DNA of 64,000 nt from NCBI RefSeq assembly GCF_000720115.1, contig NZ_JOIR01000001.1:252654-316653 (forward strand), given 5' to 3'. The translations under genes were made by a program, and so were the position numbers. Position 1 is the first letter of the stretch; each line of letters starts with the position of its first letter. The notes beneath the pieces are model-generated. The model had not been told where the DNA came from. It saw nothing but the letters and a program-made list of their open reading frames with translations, and did no database searches. The DNA is from Streptomyces sp. NRRL F-2580. Lineage in GTDB: Bacteria; Actinomycetota; Actinomycetes; Streptomycetales; Streptomycetaceae. Below, piece by piece: positions 1 through 8,243 of this stretch.

Positions 1-105
1 ACGAACATCTCCCAGGCCGTCCGCCTCGACATCACCGAGGCCGTCCGCGTGGGCCCCGACCTCCGCATCACCGCCATCCCCACCACCGCCCCGAAGGAGC
101 ACTGA
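1..105 (+). CDS. ribD: RibD C-terminus (partial, 5' end outside window)
   Basis: Frame 1 is open from the window edge to a TGA at 103-105. The last residues (VRVGPDLRITAIPTTAP) resemble the C-terminal end of the reductase domain of bifunctional RibD (diaminohydroxyphosphoribosylaminopyrimidine deaminase / 5-amino-6-uracil reductase), the second and third steps of riboflavin synthesis. Its stop abuts the GTG start of ribE directly, with no spacer, which fits translational coupling in one rib operon. Only about 34 residues are visible, so the assignment rests mainly on position in the operon. Confidence 0.75.
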   Translation, partial: TNISQAVRLDITEAVRVGPDLRITAIPTTAPKEH

Positions 106-735
106 GTGTTCACCGGAATCGTCGAAGAACTGGGCGAGGTCACCGCCGTCGAGCAGCTCGAGGAGGCCTCCCGCTTCCGGCTGCGCGGCCCCCTCGTCAC
201 CGAGGGCGCCAAGCACGGGGACTCCATCGCCGTCAACGGCGTCTGCCTGACCGTCGTGGAGACCGCCGACGGCGAGTTCACCGCCGACGTCATGCAGGAG
301 ACCCTCAACCGCTCCAGCCTCGGCGCCCTGACCAAGGGCTCCCGGGTCAACCTGGAACGCCCGATGGCCCTCGGCGGCCGGCTCGGCGGCCACCTGGTCC
401 AGGGGCACGTGGACGGCACCGGCGAGATCCTCTCCCGGACCCCCTCCGAGCACTGGGAGATCGTCAAGGTCGCCCTCCCGGAGAACCTGTCCCGCTACGT
501 CGTCGAGAAGGGCTCCATCACCGTCGACGGCGTCAGCCTCACCGTGGTCGAGGCCGCCGCCGACTGGTTCACCATCAGCCTCATCCCCACCACCCTCGCC
601 CTGACCACGCTCGGCACCAAGCAGGCCGGCGACCCGGTCAACCTGGAGGTCGACGTCCTCGCGAAGTACGTCGAGCGCCTCCTGGCCGCCGGCGTGGACC
701 CGCTGCACGCGAATCCGACGGGAGACGCCCGGTGA
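106..735 (+). CDS. ribE: riboflavin synthase alpha chain
   Basis: This 209-residue protein has the two-fold internal repeat of riboflavin synthase. Each half is a lumazine-binding barrel: the first begins [10 protein letters not shown] and contains [12 protein letters not shown], the second contains [13 protein letters not shown]. The enzyme dismutates two 6,7-dimethyl-8-ribityllumazine molecules to riboflavin and a pyrimidinedione. The GTG start follows the ribD stop immediately, and the stop overlaps the next gene by 4 bp (GTGA). Length and motifs are normal for the family. It lies in the order ribD-ribE-ribM-ribBA-ribH, so lumazine from RibH is its substrate. Confidence 0.96.
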   Translation: MFTGIVEELGEVTAVEQLEEASRFRLRGPLVTEGAKHGDSIAVNGVCLTVVETADGEFTADVMQETLNRSSLGALTKGSRVNLERPMALGGRLGGHLVQGHVDGTGEILSRTPSEHWEIVKVALPENLSRYVVEKGSITVDGVSLTVVEAAADWFTISLIPTTLALTTLGTKQAGDPVNLEVDVLAKYVERLLAAGVDPLHANPTGDAR

Positions 736-1388
736 CCGCCCTGACCTGGCTCAACGCCGAGGCCTTCACCGTCTTCGGGCAGAAGGTCATCTGGTCCGAC
801 ATGATCGGCAACCTGATGGGCCTGGCCGCGCTCGCCCTCGGCTGGCGCCGCTCCATATGGACCTGGCCCGCCCAGCTCCTCTCCGGCCTGATCCTCATCG
901 CCGCCTACGCCTCCGCCCACCTCACGGGCGGCGTCGGCAAGCAGCTCCTGGTCATCGGCGTGGCCGCGTGGGGCTGGCGCGCCTGGCAGCTCGGCCGGCA
1001 GCAGGCCCAGGACGGTTCCATCGCCGTGCGCACCGCCACCTGGAAGGAGCGCGGACTGCTCCTCGCCGGGGCGGCGCTCGGCACCCTCGCCGTCGGCGGC
1101 CTGTTCACGCTCTACCCGGACCTGTCGTGGAGCCCGTGGGCCGACGCGTACATCTTCGTCGGCACCATCGTCGCGATGGTCGCCCAGGCCCGCGGCCTCG
1201 TCGAGTTCTGGATCGCCTGGCTCCTCGTCGACCTGGTCGGCGTCCCCCTCGCCTTCAACGGCGGCCTGGCCTTCTCCGGCCTCGTCTACGTCGTGTACTT
1301 CGCCCTCGTCGTCTGGGGCGCCTACGACTGGTACCAGCGCTCGCGCACCACCACCCCCGCCACGGCCCTGGAAGGAGCAACGGCATGA
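732..1388 (+). CDS. ribM: PnuC-like transporter, probable riboflavin importer RibM
   Basis: A 218-residue integral membrane protein with about seven hydrophobic segments and the PnuC-family pattern (an early [15 protein letters not shown] stretch, later [16 protein letters not shown]). PnuC proteins carry nicotinamide riboside by facilitated diffusion, but PnuC homologues inside actinobacterial riboflavin operons (RibM of Corynebacterium and Streptomyces) transport riboflavin. Its position here, overlapping ribE by 4 bp upstream and ribBA by 4 bp downstream, supports the flavin role by inference. Substrate cannot be read from sequence alone, so NMN/nicotinamide riboside transport remains an alternative. 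Confidence 0.85.
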   Translation: MTALTWLNAEAFTVFGQKVIWSDMIGNLMGLAALALGWRRSIWTWPAQLLSGLILIAAYASAHLTGGVGKQLLVIGVAAWGWRAWQLGRQQAQDGSIAVRTATWKERGLLLAGAALGTLAVGGLFTLYPDLSWSPWADAYIFVGTIVAMVAQARGLVEFWIAWLLVDLVGVPLAFNGGLAFSGLVYVVYFALVVWGAYDWYQRSRTTTPATALEGATA

Positions 1389-2674
1389 CCACCCTCAAGC
1401 CCGTGCCCGAGATCCCCGAAGTTGCCTTCCTCCTCGACCCCGTCGAGCAGGCCGTCCGCGACATCGCGGCGGGCCGGCCGGTCGTCGTCGTCGACGACGA
1501 GGACCGGGAGAACGAGGGCGACCTCGTCATCGCCGCCGAGAAGGCCACCCCGGAGATCATCGCCTTCATGATGAGCGAGTGCCGCGGCCTGATCTGCGCC
1601 CCCATGGAGGGCCCCGAGCTGGACCGGCTCGAACTCCCCCAGATGGTCCAGAACAACACCGAGTCGATGAAGACCGCCTTCACCGTCTCCGTCGACGCGA
1701 GCGCCGCCCACGGCGTCTCCACCGGCATCTCGGCCGCCGACCGCGCCACCACCCTGCGCCTCCTCGCCGACGGGGTCTCCGGACCCGGCGACTTCGTCCG
1801 CCCCGGCCACATCTTCCCGCTGCGCGCCAAGCCCGGCGGCGTCCTGGTCCGCAACGGCCACACCGAGGCCGCCGTCGACCTGGCCCGCCTCGCGGGCCTG
1901 CGCCCGGCCGGTGCCATCGTGGAGATCGCCGGCGAGGACGGCGTCATGCTGCGCCTGCCCGAGCTGATCCCCTTCGCCCGCAAGCACGGCCTGACGATCA
2001 TCTCCATCGAGGACCTGATCGCCTACCGCCGCTCCGCCGAGCCCACCGTGCGCCGCGAGGCCGAGGTCAGCCTCCCGACCGCCTTCGGCGAGTTCACGGC
2101 CTACGGCTACCGCTCCACCGTCGACGGCGTCGAGCACGTCGCCCTCGTCCACGGCGAGATCGGCGACGGCAGCGACCTCTTGGTCCGCATGCACTCCGAA
2201 TGCCTGACCGGCGACATCTTCGCCTCCCAGCGCTGCGACTGCGGCCCCCAGCTGCACGCCTCCATGGAGCGGATCAAGGCCGAGGGCCGCGGGGTCGTCG
2301 TCTACCTGCGCGGCCACGAGGGCCGCGGCATCGGACTGCTGTCCAAGCTGCGCGCGTACGAGCTCCAGGAGCGCGGCCGCGACACCCTCGACGCCAACCT
2401 GGAACTGGGCCTGCCCGCCGACGCCCGCGACTACGCCGCCGGCGCGCAGATCCTCGCCGACCTCGGCGCGCACACGGTCCGGCTGCTCACCAACAACCCC
2501 GACAAGTCCGCCGCCCTCGTCCGGCACGGCATCGAGGTCACCAGCCGGGAGGCCATGCCGGTCGAGGCCGGCGAGCACAATCTGCGGTACCTGCGCACCA
2601 AGCGGGACCGGATGGGCCACGACCTGCCCTGGCTGGACGGGGCCGTGACCACGTCCGCCTGCGGCAACCAGTAA
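1385..2674 (+). CDS. ribBA: bifunctional DHBP synthase / GTP cyclohydrolase II
   Basis: A 429-residue fusion. The N-terminal half is 3,4-dihydroxy-2-butanone-4-phosphate synthase, with the acidic metal/substrate motif [10 protein letters not shown] at residues 37-46. The C-terminal half is GTP cyclohydrolase II, with zinc-ligand cysteines C273, C284 and C286 in [17 protein letters not shown] and the [10 protein letters not shown] loop. The two halves make the two precursors of riboflavin from ribulose 5-phosphate and GTP. The ATG at 1385 overlaps the ribM stop (ATGA). An upstream extension of this frame to 857 is arginine/proline shadow sequence antiparallel in character to ribM and is excluded. 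Confidence 0.96.
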   Translation: MTTLKPVPEIPEVAFLLDPVEQAVRDIAAGRPVVVVDDEDRENEGDLVIAAEKATPEIIAFMMSECRGLICAPMEGPELDRLELPQMVQNNTESMKTAFTVSVDASAAHGVSTGISAADRATTLRLLADGVSGPGDFVRPGHIFPLRAKPGGVLVRNGHTEAAVDLARLAGLRPAGAIVEIAGEDGVMLRLPELIPFARKHGLTIISIEDLIAYRRSAEPTVRREAEVSLPTAFGEFTAYGYRSTVDGVEHVALVHGEIGDGSDLLVRMHSECLTGDIFASQRCDCGPQLHASMERIKAEGRGVVVYLRGHEGRGIGLLSKLRAYELQERGRDTLDANLELGLPADARDYAAGAQILADLGAHTVRLLTNNPDKSAALVRHGIEVTSREAMPVEAGEHNLRYLRTKRDRMGHDLPWLDGAVTTSACGNQ

Positions 2675-2724
2675 GCACGCACCACCACCGTACGTACATC
2701 CACGAACCACCGAGGAGCAGAGCT

Positions 2725-3210
2725 GTGAGCGGCAAGGGCGCACCCGAACTGAGCGTGAAGAACTGCGGAGACCTCCGAGTCGCCGTGATCGCGGCCCAGT
2801 GGCACGAGAAGGTCATGGACGGACTGGTCGACGGTGCCCTGCGGGCCCTGCACGAGCTGGGCATCGACGAGCCCACCCTGCTCCGCGTCCCGGGCAGCTT
2901 CGAGCTGCCGGTCGTGGCGAAGGTGCTCGCCGGTCGCGGCTACGATGCCATCGTCGCCCTCGGCGTGGTCATCCGCGGCGGCACCCCGCACTTCGACTAC
3001 GTCTGCCAGGGCGTCACCCAGGGCCTGGTGCAGGTGTCGATCGACACCGGAGTCCCCGTCGGCTTCGGAGTACTGACCTGCGACAACGACGAGCAGGCGC
3101 TGGACCGCGCCGGGCTCGAGGGGTCGAACGAGGACAAGGGGCACGAAGCGGTCACCGCCGCCGTCTCCACCGCCATGACCCTGCGGACCGTCAGCGAACC
3201 CTGGCGCTAG
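2725..3210 (+). CDS. ribH: 6,7-dimethyl-8-ribityllumazine synthase
   Basis: A 161-residue lumazine synthase starting at GTG 2725 with GAGGAGCAG just upstream as ribosome binding site. Family landmarks are [25 protein letters not shown] with the proton-transfer histidine, and [11 protein letters not shown]. It condenses the RibA/RibD product with dihydroxybutanone phosphate to give lumazine, the RibE substrate, and normally forms a 60-mer or pentamer. It sits 50 bp after ribBA and is the last rib gene before the his genes. The frame is open further upstream in the track but that part overlaps ribBA and is not coding. Confidence 0.96.
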   Translation: MSGKGAPELSVKNCGDLRVAVIAAQWHEKVMDGLVDGALRALHELGIDEPTLLRVPGSFELPVVAKVLAGRGYDAIVALGVVIRGGTPHFDYVCQGVTQGLVQVSIDTGVPVGFGVLTCDNDEQALDRAGLEGSNEDKGHEAVTAAVSTAMTLRTVSEPWR

Positions 3211-3268
3211 TCCAAGGAGTGAACCCCGGCACGGGGACACCCGGGTGAGCCCGTACCCTAAGGACATC

Positions 3269-3550
3269 ATGGCGAACAAACCCTCCAAGAGCTTCGAAGA
3301 CCTCTTCACCGAGCTCCAGCTCAAGGCCGCCAACGGCGACCCCAGCACCTCCCGTACCGCCGAGCTCGTCCACAAGGGCGTCCATGCCATCGGTAAGAAG
3401 GTCGTCGAGGAGGCCGCCGAGGTCTGGATGGCCGCCGAGTACGAGGGCAAGGAAGCCGCCGCCGAGGAGATCTCCCAGCTGCTCTACCACGTCCAGGTGA
3501 TGATGGTGGCGCGCGGGATCTCCCTCGACGACGTCTACGCGCACCTCTGA
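3269..3550 (+). CDS. hisE: phosphoribosyl-ATP diphosphatase
   Basis: A 93-residue HisE, which hydrolyses phosphoribosyl-ATP to phosphoribosyl-AMP, the second step of histidine synthesis. The all-alpha MazG-like motifs are present: [13 protein letters not shown] and [17 protein letters not shown] 3269 is chosen because AAGGA lies at 3260-3264 and the protein then begins [13 protein letters not shown] as in other actinobacterial HisE; a GTG at 3245 would add eight residues. It lies 58 bp after ribH and 58 bp before hisG. Separate hisE and hisI genes, rather than a HisIE fusion, are usual in actinomycetes. Confidence 0.94.
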   Translation: MANKPSKSFEDLFTELQLKAANGDPSTSRTAELVHKGVHAIGKKVVEEAAEVWMAAEYEGKEAAAEEISQLLYHVQVMMVARGISLDDVYAHL

Positions 3551-3608
3551 GCTCCGGCCCGCACACCCACCCGTAAGCACGCACAACCCACGCATCAAAG
3601 GAAGCCCC

Positions 3609-4457
3609 ATGCTGCGCATCGCCGTCCCCAACAAGGGTTCTCTCTCCGGACCGGCGTCGGCGATGCTCCATGAGGCCGGCTACCGGATGCGCAAGGAGTC
3701 CAAGGAGCTCGTGGTCGTCGACCCCGAGAACGAGGTCGAGTTCTTCTACCTCCGCCCCAAGGACATCGCGATCTACGTCTCCTCGGGCAAGCTCGACATC
3801 GGCATCACCGGCCGGGACCTGCTGCTCGACTCCGGCGCCAGCGCCGAGGAGATCCTGCCGCTGAACTTCGGCCGCTCCACCTTCCGCTACGCCACCACCC
3901 CCGGCATCGCGAAGGGCCCTGAGGACTTCAACGGGATGACGATCGCGACCTCGTACGAGGGAATCGTCGCCAAGCACCTCGCCGAGAAGGGGATCGACGC
4001 CTCCGTCGTCCACCTCGACGGTGCGGTCGAGACCGCCATCCAGCTCGGCGTCGCCCAGATCATCGCGGACGTCGTCGAGACGGGCACCAGCCTGCGCAAC
4101 GCGGGCCTGGAGGTCATCGGCGAGCCGATCCTCACCTCCGAGGCCGTCGTCATCCGCGGCAACGGCGCCGACGCCGACGACCCGCAGGTCCAGCAGTTCC
4201 TGCGCCGCCTCCAGGGCGTCCTGGTCGCCCGCAGCTACGTGATGATGGACTACGACTGCCGCGCCGAGCACCTGGAGCGCGCGGTCGCCCTCACCCCGGG
4301 CCTGGAGTCGCCCACCGTCTCCCCGCTGCACAACGAAGGCTGGGTCGCGGTCCGCGCCATGGTCCCGGCCAAGGAGGCTCAGCGGATCATGGACGACCTG
4401 TACGAGCTCGGCGCGCGCGCGATCCTCACCACGTCGATCCACGCCTGCCGGCTCTGA
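3609..4457 (+). CDS. hisG: ATP phosphoribosyltransferase (long form)
   Basis: A 282-residue HisG catalysing the first committed step of histidine synthesis, ATP plus PRPP to phosphoribosyl-ATP. It starts MLRIAVPNKGSLSGPA with AAAGGAAG upstream of the ATG, and contains the glycine-rich PRPP loop around ADVVETGTSLRNAGL. The length and C-terminal ~75-residue regulatory domain (from about residue 210) identify the long form that is feedback-inhibited by histidine without HisZ. Directly follows hisE; the rest of the his genes are not in this window. Confidence 0.96.
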   Translation: MLRIAVPNKGSLSGPASAMLHEAGYRMRKESKELVVVDPENEVEFFYLRPKDIAIYVSSGKLDIGITGRDLLLDSGASAEEILPLNFGRSTFRYATTPGIAKGPEDFNGMTIATSYEGIVAKHLAEKGIDASVVHLDGAVETAIQLGVAQIIADVVETGTSLRNAGLEVIGEPILTSEAVVIRGNGADADDPQVQQFLRRLQGVLVARSYVMMDYDCRAEHLERAVALTPGLESPTVSPLHNEGWVAVRAMVPAKEAQRIMDDLYELGARAILTTSIHACRL

Positions 4458-4501
4458 CCCGTCCCACCCGCACCACCACCGCAGAAGGCATCCGAACCAC
4501 C

Positions 4502-4966
4502 ATGGCCGAGTCCGCCGCCCAGCCCCGCACGCCCGCCCTGCCGGTCACCTTCCGGCCGAACCGGACCCGGGCCGTCCTGCTGGGCGTCGGGACCGCCATG
4601 TTCGTGACCATCGGATCGATCGCCTTCCTCCTGGAGAACCTCAGCACGGGGGAGCGGATCAGCTTCCTCTTCACCGCCGTGCTGCTGAGCTCCGTCCTCG
4701 TCCTGCTCAGCCGCCCCAAGGTGGTCGCGGACGAGACCGGCGTCACCGTCGTCAACATCACCACCACCCGCCGCCTGGAGTGGGCGCAGATCCTGCGCGT
4801 CAACCTCCGCCCGGGCGACCCGTGGGTGTTCCTCGACCTCAACGACGGAACCAGCCTGCCCGTCCTCGGCATCCAGCCGGGCGTCGCCAAGCAGCGGGCG
4901 ATCGGCGACGCCCGCGCCCTGCGCGCCCTCGCCGAGAGCCGCGGAACGGGCGCGAACGACCACTGA
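4502..4966 (+). CDS. membrane protein with bacterial PH domain
   Basis: A 154-residue protein with two hydrophobic helices (about residues 24-42 and 52-69) followed by a soluble region that looks like a small bacterial PH domain (VVADETGVTVVNITTTRRLEWAQILRV...). Such proteins are common in actinomycetes, often next to hisG, and have no established biochemical role. The ATG lies 44 bp after hisG, so it may be co-transcribed with hisEG. The membrane topology and PH-like fold are read from residue pattern only. Confidence 0.75.
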   Translation: MAESAAQPRTPALPVTFRPNRTRAVLLGVGTAMFVTIGSIAFLLENLSTGERISFLFTAVLLSSVLVLLSRPKVVADETGVTVVNITTTRRLEWAQILRVNLRPGDPWVFLDLNDGTSLPVLGIQPGVAKQRAIGDARALRALAESRGTGANDH

Positions 4967-5166
4967 GACCACAGATCCTCGTCGCTGCGTACCGTTGCGG
5001 CGGGGATCTCAATGACTACCCTGGTGGCGGGGCGCAGCTGTGCGCCCTCCCACCGGCCCCGGGACCCCGAGGCCCGTGGGCACCTGCGACTTGAGGAGTG
5101 ACTCCCTCCAGCAATGGACGGATCGTCCGGTAGTACACGCGCCGCCCTCCCTCCGGAGGCGGCGGC
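4967..5166 (+). other. 200-bp intergenic region with a small hairpin
   Basis: No gene is visible. A 7-bp stem with a 4-base loop (GGGCGCA-gctg-TGCGCCC, about 5029-5046) sits in the leader of the following CNNM/CBS gene. Because those proteins are often linked to divalent cations I looked for a magnesium riboswitch core and did not find its conserved bases; the hairpin may be part of a leader structure or nothing. Confidence 0.3.
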
Positions 5167-6594
5167 ATGACCATTCCGCTACTCCTGCTCGCGGCGGCGT
5201 TCGCCCTGATCCTCGCCAACGGTTTCTTCGTGGCAGCCGAATTCGGCCTCGTCACCGTGGAGAGACCCGAGGCCGAGCGCGCCGCAGCCGACGGTGACCG
5301 CCGTGCCCGCACGGTGGTCAAAGCCCTGAGGGAGCTCTCCTTCCAGCTCTCGGGCACCCAGCTCGGCATCACCATCACCTCCCTCGTGGTCGGCATGCTC
5401 GCCGAGCCCGCCCTCGCCGCACTGCTGGCCGGGCCGATCGGCGCCACCGGCCTGCCCGTGGGAGCCGTCCCCGGCGTCGCCGTCGTCATCGGCATGCTGC
5501 TCGCCTCCGCCGTCCAGATGGTCGTCGGCGAGCTCGTCCCGAAGAACTGGGCGGTTTCCCGGCCGCTCCAGGTGGCCCGCTTCGTCGCCGGCCCCCAGAA
5601 CGCCTTCTCCCGCGCCTTCCGGCCGGTCATCGCCGGCCTCAACGCCGTCGCCAACCGGCTCGTCCGGGCGCTCGGCGTGGAGCCGACCGAGGAGATGGCC
5701 TCCGCCCGGACCCCCGGCGAACTGGTCTCCCTGGTCCGCCATTCGGCCCAGGCCGGCGCCCTCGAACAGGACACCGCCGACCTCTTCGTACGGACCCTCT
5801 CGCTGGGCGAGCTCACGGCCCAGCACGTCATGACCCCCCGGGTGAAGGTCAGCGCCCTGATGCACACGGCCACCGCGGCCGACGTGCTCAACCTGACCCG
5901 CGCCACGGGCCTGTCCCGCTTCCCGGTCTACCGCGACCGCATCGACGAGGTCACCGGCGTGGTCCACCTCAAGGACGCCCTCGCCGTGCCCGAGGCCGAG
6001 CGCGACCGCACCACCGTGAGCCGGATCTGCGTCGCCCCGCTGCTGGTGCCCGGCTCCCTGCCGGTGCAGCCGCTGCTGGAACGGTTGCGCAGCGAACAGC
6101 CGATGGCCGTTGTCGTCGACGAGTACGGCGGCACCGCCGGCGTGGTCACGCTGGAGGACATCGTCGAGGAACTCGTCGGCGAGGTCCGTGACGAGCACGA
6201 CCTCGCCGAGGACGAGGGCCCCGAACTGGCCGCCGTACCGGCCGAGGACGGCCGCCCCTCCTGGGAGGCCGACGGCAGCTGCCGGGTGCAGACCCTGCGC
6301 CGGATAGGCCTGGAGGTGCCCGAAGGCCCGTACGAGACCGTCGCGGGCCTCGTCGCGGACCTGCTCGGCCGGATCCCCGCCCCCGGGGACCGCGCCGACC
6401 TCCCCGGCTGGAAGCTGTCCGTCCGCCAGGTCGGCCGCAACCGCGCCGAGCGCGTGCGCCTGGTCCGGCTGACGGCGGTGCCCGCGGCCGGAACGTACCG
6501 GCCCGCCTCCGCCGCCGACGCCGCCCCGCTCCGCTCCGGCCGCCACGGCGGAGGCGTCCCGCAGCGGGCCGAGCTGGAAGGCGCCTCCCGATGA
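5167..6594 (+). CDS. CNNM/CBS-domain membrane protein (hemolysin C family), copy 1
   Basis: A 475-residue protein of the CNNM (DUF21) - CBS pair - CorC_HlyC architecture. Residues about 1-190 hold the membrane domain with LANGFFVAAEFGLV and the VVGELVPKNWAV motif, residues about 215-345 two CBS domains (MTPRVKVSAL; MAVVVDEYGGTAGVVTLEDIVEELVGE), and the rest the CorC-type C-terminal domain plus a low-complexity tail. Family members are implicated in Mg2+/Co2+ efflux or resistance; the hemolysin name is historical. The stop overlaps the start of a paralogue by 4 bp, so the two are translated as a pair and may form a heterodimer. Confidence 0.9.
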   Translation: MTIPLLLLAAAFALILANGFFVAAEFGLVTVERPEAERAAADGDRRARTVVKALRELSFQLSGTQLGITITSLVVGMLAEPALAALLAGPIGATGLPVGAVPGVAVVIGMLLASAVQMVVGELVPKNWAVSRPLQVARFVAGPQNAFSRAFRPVIAGLNAVANRLVRALGVEPTEEMASARTPGELVSLVRHSAQAGALEQDTADLFVRTLSLGELTAQHVMTPRVKVSALMHTATAADVLNLTRATGLSRFPVYRDRIDEVTGVVHLKDALAVPEAERDRTTVSRICVAPLLVPGSLPVQPLLERLRSEQPMAVVVDEYGGTAGVVTLEDIVEELVGEVRDEHDLAEDEGPELAAVPAEDGRPSWEADGSCRVQTLRRIGLEVPEGPYETVAGLVADLLGRIPAPGDRADLPGWKLSVRQVGRNRAERVRLVRLTAVPAAGTYRPASAADAAPLRSGRHGGGVPQRAELEGASR

Positions 6595-7664
6595 ACGCGC
6601 TCCAGCTCCTCTTCGCCCTGCTGCTGGTCCTCGCCAACGGTTTCTTCGTCGGCGCCGAGTTCGCCCTCGTCTCCGTACGGCGCAGCCAGATCGAGCCCCT
6701 CGCGGCCGAGTCCAAGCGGGCCCGCCAGGTGCTCCACGGCCTGGAGAACCTGCCCCGCATGATGGCCGCCGCGCAGTTCGGCATCACCATCTGCTCCCTC
6801 ACCCTCGGCGCGGTCGCCGAACCCACCGTGGCCAGGCTGCTGGAGCCCGTCTTCCACGCCGTCCACGTACCGCAGGGCCTGATCCACCCCCTCGGCTACG
6901 CCCTCGCGCTCGCCGCCGTGGTCTTCCTGCACCTGGTCATCGGCGAAATGGTCCCCAAGAACCTCGCCATGGCCGCCCCCGAGAAGACCGCCCTGTGGTT
7001 CAGCCCCGGCCTGGTCGCCTTCGCCCGTCTGTGCGGGCCGGTCACGACCGCGCTCGGCGCCTGCGCCAAGCTCGTCCTGAAGCTCTTCAACGTCGAACCC
7101 AAGGACGAGGTCGAGGCCGTCTACACCTCCGCCCAGCTGGGCCGGCTCCTCAAGGACTCCCGGCAGGCCGGGCTCCTGGAGCCGGTCGAGCAGGAGCGGC
7201 TGGAGGACGCCCTGGAACTGGGCAGCCGCCCCGTCAGCGACGTCCTCCTCGACCGGGACCGCCTGGTCACGGTCGGACCCGACGTGACCCCGCGCCAGAT
7301 CGAGCAGCTGACCGTGCGCACCGGCTACTCGCGTTTCCCCGTCCGCGCCGCCAGCGGCGCCTTCATGGGCTACCTGCACGTCAAGGACGTGCTGGACCTG
7401 GAGGACCGGGAACGGGCCGTGCCCCAGCGGGTCTGGCGCCGGATGACCACGCTGTGCGCCACCGTCCCGCTGGACGACGCCCTCAGCGTCATGCGCCGCG
7501 ACGCCACCCACCTGGCGCAGGTCGCCGATCCCAGCGGCCGGGTCCTGGGCCTGGTCGCCCTGGAGGACGTCCTGGAAATGCTGGTGGGCGAGGTCCGCGA
7601 CCCGGCCCACCGCGTCCCGGCCGGCCGGCCGGGACTCCGCCCGGAGGGGGCACTCACCGGCTGA
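6591..7664 (+). CDS. CNNM/CBS-domain membrane protein, copy 2
   Basis: A 357-residue paralogue of the preceding gene: membrane domain with LANGFFVGAEFALVSV, ITICSLTLGAVAEP and VIGEMVPKNLAM, then two CBS domains (SDVLLDRDRLVTV; VLGLVALEDVLEMLVGEVRD). It lacks the CorC_HlyC C-terminal domain present in copy 1, ending soon after the second CBS. The ATG overlaps the upstream stop (ATGA). Pairs of a long and a short CNNM protein in tandem are common in actinomycetes, and the missing domain suggests the two subunits complement each other (inference). A strong hairpin follows at 7671. Confidence 0.9.
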   Translation: MNALQLLFALLLVLANGFFVGAEFALVSVRRSQIEPLAAESKRARQVLHGLENLPRMMAAAQFGITICSLTLGAVAEPTVARLLEPVFHAVHVPQGLIHPLGYALALAAVVFLHLVIGEMVPKNLAMAAPEKTALWFSPGLVAFARLCGPVTTALGACAKLVLKLFNVEPKDEVEAVYTSAQLGRLLKDSRQAGLLEPVEQERLEDALELGSRPVSDVLLDRDRLVTVGPDVTPRQIEQLTVRTGYSRFPVRAASGAFMGYLHVKDVLDLEDRERAVPQRVWRRMTTLCATVPLDDALSVMRRDATHLAQVADPSGRVLGLVALEDVLEMLVGEVRDPAHRVPAGRPGLRPEGALTG

Positions 7665-7670
7665 CCCGTC

Positions 7671-7701
7671 GCCGAACCCGCCGTCCCGCGGCGGGTTCGG
7701 C
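7671..7701 (+). terminator. hairpin after the CNNM/CBS pair
   Basis: Perfect 13-bp stem (GCCGAACCCGCCG and its complement) with a 5-base loop, starting 7 bp after the TGA at 7664. No T-run follows, as is usual for Streptomyces terminators. Confidence 0.75.
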
Positions 7702-7758
7702 CGGTTGGGCGCCCGGGTGCCGGGGCAATACTGACCGTACGCGGGAGGGGGCGGTCGG

Positions 7759-8166
7759 ATGTCCCGGGAGCACGGCGAGACGGCCGCCAGGATGGTGGCC
7801 CTGCTGAGCGAGGACCCGGACGTGGCCTCCCCGGTGGCGCGCCGGCTCCGCGCGCTGCTGCGCGACCGGTTGACGGAACAGGGCCTGGCCTTCCTGGCCG
7901 CCTTCGAGCGTGAGCCCTCCGTACCGGAAGCGGCCGACCGGCTCACGGCGGCGCTCCTCAACCTGACCGAGGCGGATCCGGCGTTCGCGGCGGAGGCCGA
8001 CGCCCTGCTGCGGGGCGACCTCGGCAGCCCGGAGGACGCGGCCTGGGCCGCGCGCAACGGCGGACGTCTGCTCTCCGTCCTCTGGTTCGTGATCCCCCTG
8101 CTCGTCCTCTGGCTGGTCTTCAACGCCATCGCGGCCTTCTCCGGAGCACCCCCGGAAATGCCGTAG
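7759..8166 (+). CDS. small C-terminally anchored membrane protein, unknown function
   Basis: I do not recognise the family. The 135-residue product is a mostly helical soluble domain (residues 1-95, rich in Ala, Leu, Arg, Glu) followed by one hydrophobic helix at about 104-126 (LLSVLWFVIPLLVLWLVFNAIAAF). The start ATG is chosen for the GGAGGGGGCGG tract ending about 9 bases upstream. It stands alone between the terminator at 7671 and a convergent ATPase gene. Codon use is normal for the window, so it is likely a genuine gene. Confidence 0.7.
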   Translation: MSREHGETAARMVALLSEDPDVASPVARRLRALLRDRLTEQGLAFLAAFEREPSVPEAADRLTAALLNLTEADPAFAAEADALLRGDLGSPEDAAWAARNGGRLLSVLWFVIPLLVLWLVFNAIAAFSGAPPEMP

Positions 8167-8212
8167 CGGAGGACGGCACCAGCCGCATCCAGCCCCGACA
8201 GGAAAGCGCCGT

Positions 8213-8240
8213 GGCCCGGCGGAGCCGTCACGGCCGGGCC
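8213..8240. terminator. inverted repeat between convergent genes
   Basis: GGCCCGGC at 8213-8220 pairs with GCCGGGCC at 8233-8240 around a 12-base loop. It lies between the stop at 8166 (+) and the stop at 8244 (-) and could end transcription from both sides. Confidence 0.45.
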
Positions 8241-8243
8241 GGC

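Noticed and set aside
857..1384. N-terminal extension of the ribBA frame
   Set aside because: Arg/Pro-rich read of ribM in another frame; ATG 1385 with the ATGA overlap gives the proper DHBP synthase N-terminus.
4967..5166. Possible magnesium (M-box) riboswitch before the CNNM/CBS genes
   Set aside because: The conserved M-box core was not found by eye; only a small simple hairpin is visible.
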